In this document: positions 63,914 through 64,000 of the stretch, piece by piece
How the letters are laid out: each line of letters begins with the position of its first letter
Numbering within the stretch: position 1 is the stretch's first letter
Assembly (NCBI RefSeq): GCF_001553345.1
Contig: NZ_KQ960771.1
Span: forward strand, 245,452-309,451
DNA: 64,000 bases
Source: Veillonella sp. DNF00869
Lineage (GTDB): Bacteria; Bacillota; Negativicutes; Veillonellales; Veillonellaceae
Direction: 5' to 3'
Position numbers and translations under genes: made by a program
Notes under the pieces: generated by a model
Told to the model about the DNA's origin: nothing
Database searches by the model: none
What the model saw: only the letters and a program-made list of their open reading frames with translations

Positions 63914-63943
63914 ATTATACTATAAAATTACTCAAAATGTTAA
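63914..63943 (-). promoter_or_regulatory. Promoter of the toxin mRNA
   Basis: TTAACA (63938-63943), 18-bp spacer, TATAAT (63914-63919). The transcript would start near 63907, at the edge of the right repeat. Beyond it to 64000 I see no further gene. Confidence 0.7.
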
Positions 63944-64000
63944 TATTTATCAATATAGTTCCCTACCCAAGAGGAACGCAGTTAGGTGTAGCAGCCTTCG

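Noticed and set aside
1..64000. CRISPR arrays, intact insertion sequences, rRNA and tRNA genes
   Set aside because: I looked for regularly spaced repeats, transposase motifs and tRNA-like cloverleaf ends in the gaps and saw none; a covariance search would settle tRNAs.

Overview
The window looks like a chromosomal segment of a low-GC diderm Firmicute of the class Negativicutes, most likely Veillonella or a close relative. This is inferred from three things together. Gene order and RNA regulators are Firmicutes-like: a T-box before glyQS, FMN and TPP riboswitches, and a block running from rplS through ylqF, rnhB, yraN, comM, dprA and topA to trmFO. There are remains of a TonB-dependent outer-membrane receptor. 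There are genes suited to a B12-making lactate user: late cobalamin synthesis and a large FAD/Fe-S D-lactate dehydrogenase. I cannot fix the species. Nearly all genes lie on the minus strand, and most of the content is housekeeping. I saw no CRISPR array, intact insertion sequence, rRNA or tRNA gene.

Layout. 1-5.8 kb: cobalamin assembly (cobD fragment, pduX-like, cobS, cbiB, cobQ, cobU), a plus-strand orphan gene and a PduO-type adenosyltransferase. 5.9-9.5 kb: htpX and the threonine branch (pheB-like ACT protein, hom, thrB). 9.5-15.7 kb: an envelope pair (flippase-like membrane protein and YdjC deacetylase), an rRNA methyltransferase and a heterodimeric ABC exporter. The exporter diverges from tpx across a shared palindrome. 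16.4-19.8 kb: psiE-like gene, a large glutamine synthetase behind a possible attenuator, yqeY and the 59-codon rpsU. 19.9-20.7 kb: a decayed metal-uptake locus in which a lipoprotein stub abuts a TonB-receptor remnant with internal stops. 20.9-29.7 kb: WG-repeat protein, SAM by-product salvage (mtaD, mtnA), hslO, and the riboflavin genes behind an FMN riboswitch. 29.8-33.4 kb: D-lactate dehydrogenase with a 19-bp palindrome upstream, diverging from a SpeD homologue that lacks the processing Ser and catalytic Cys and carries a basic tail. 33.5-39 kb: dCMP deaminase, leuS, a GH18 protein with a Lys-rich tail, and lgt. 39-48 kb: the conserved trmFO-to-rplS block. 48.4-52.5 kb: M48 protease and glyQS under a glycine T-box. 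52.5-56 kb: a thiamine module (thiE, thiD and divergent cytX), each arm with its own TPP riboswitch. 56-63.5 kb: recO, CorC-like protein, era, ybeY, phoH and two radical SAM proteins.

63.6-64 kb holds an unannotated locus: a 26-residue hydrophobic peptide of the holin-like toxin type with a very strong ribosome binding site. A convergent short RNA ends just before its stop codon, and the two transcripts begin with near-identical sequence. It has the architecture of a type I toxin-antitoxin system. This locus and the altered SpeD homologue are the most promising leads in the window.
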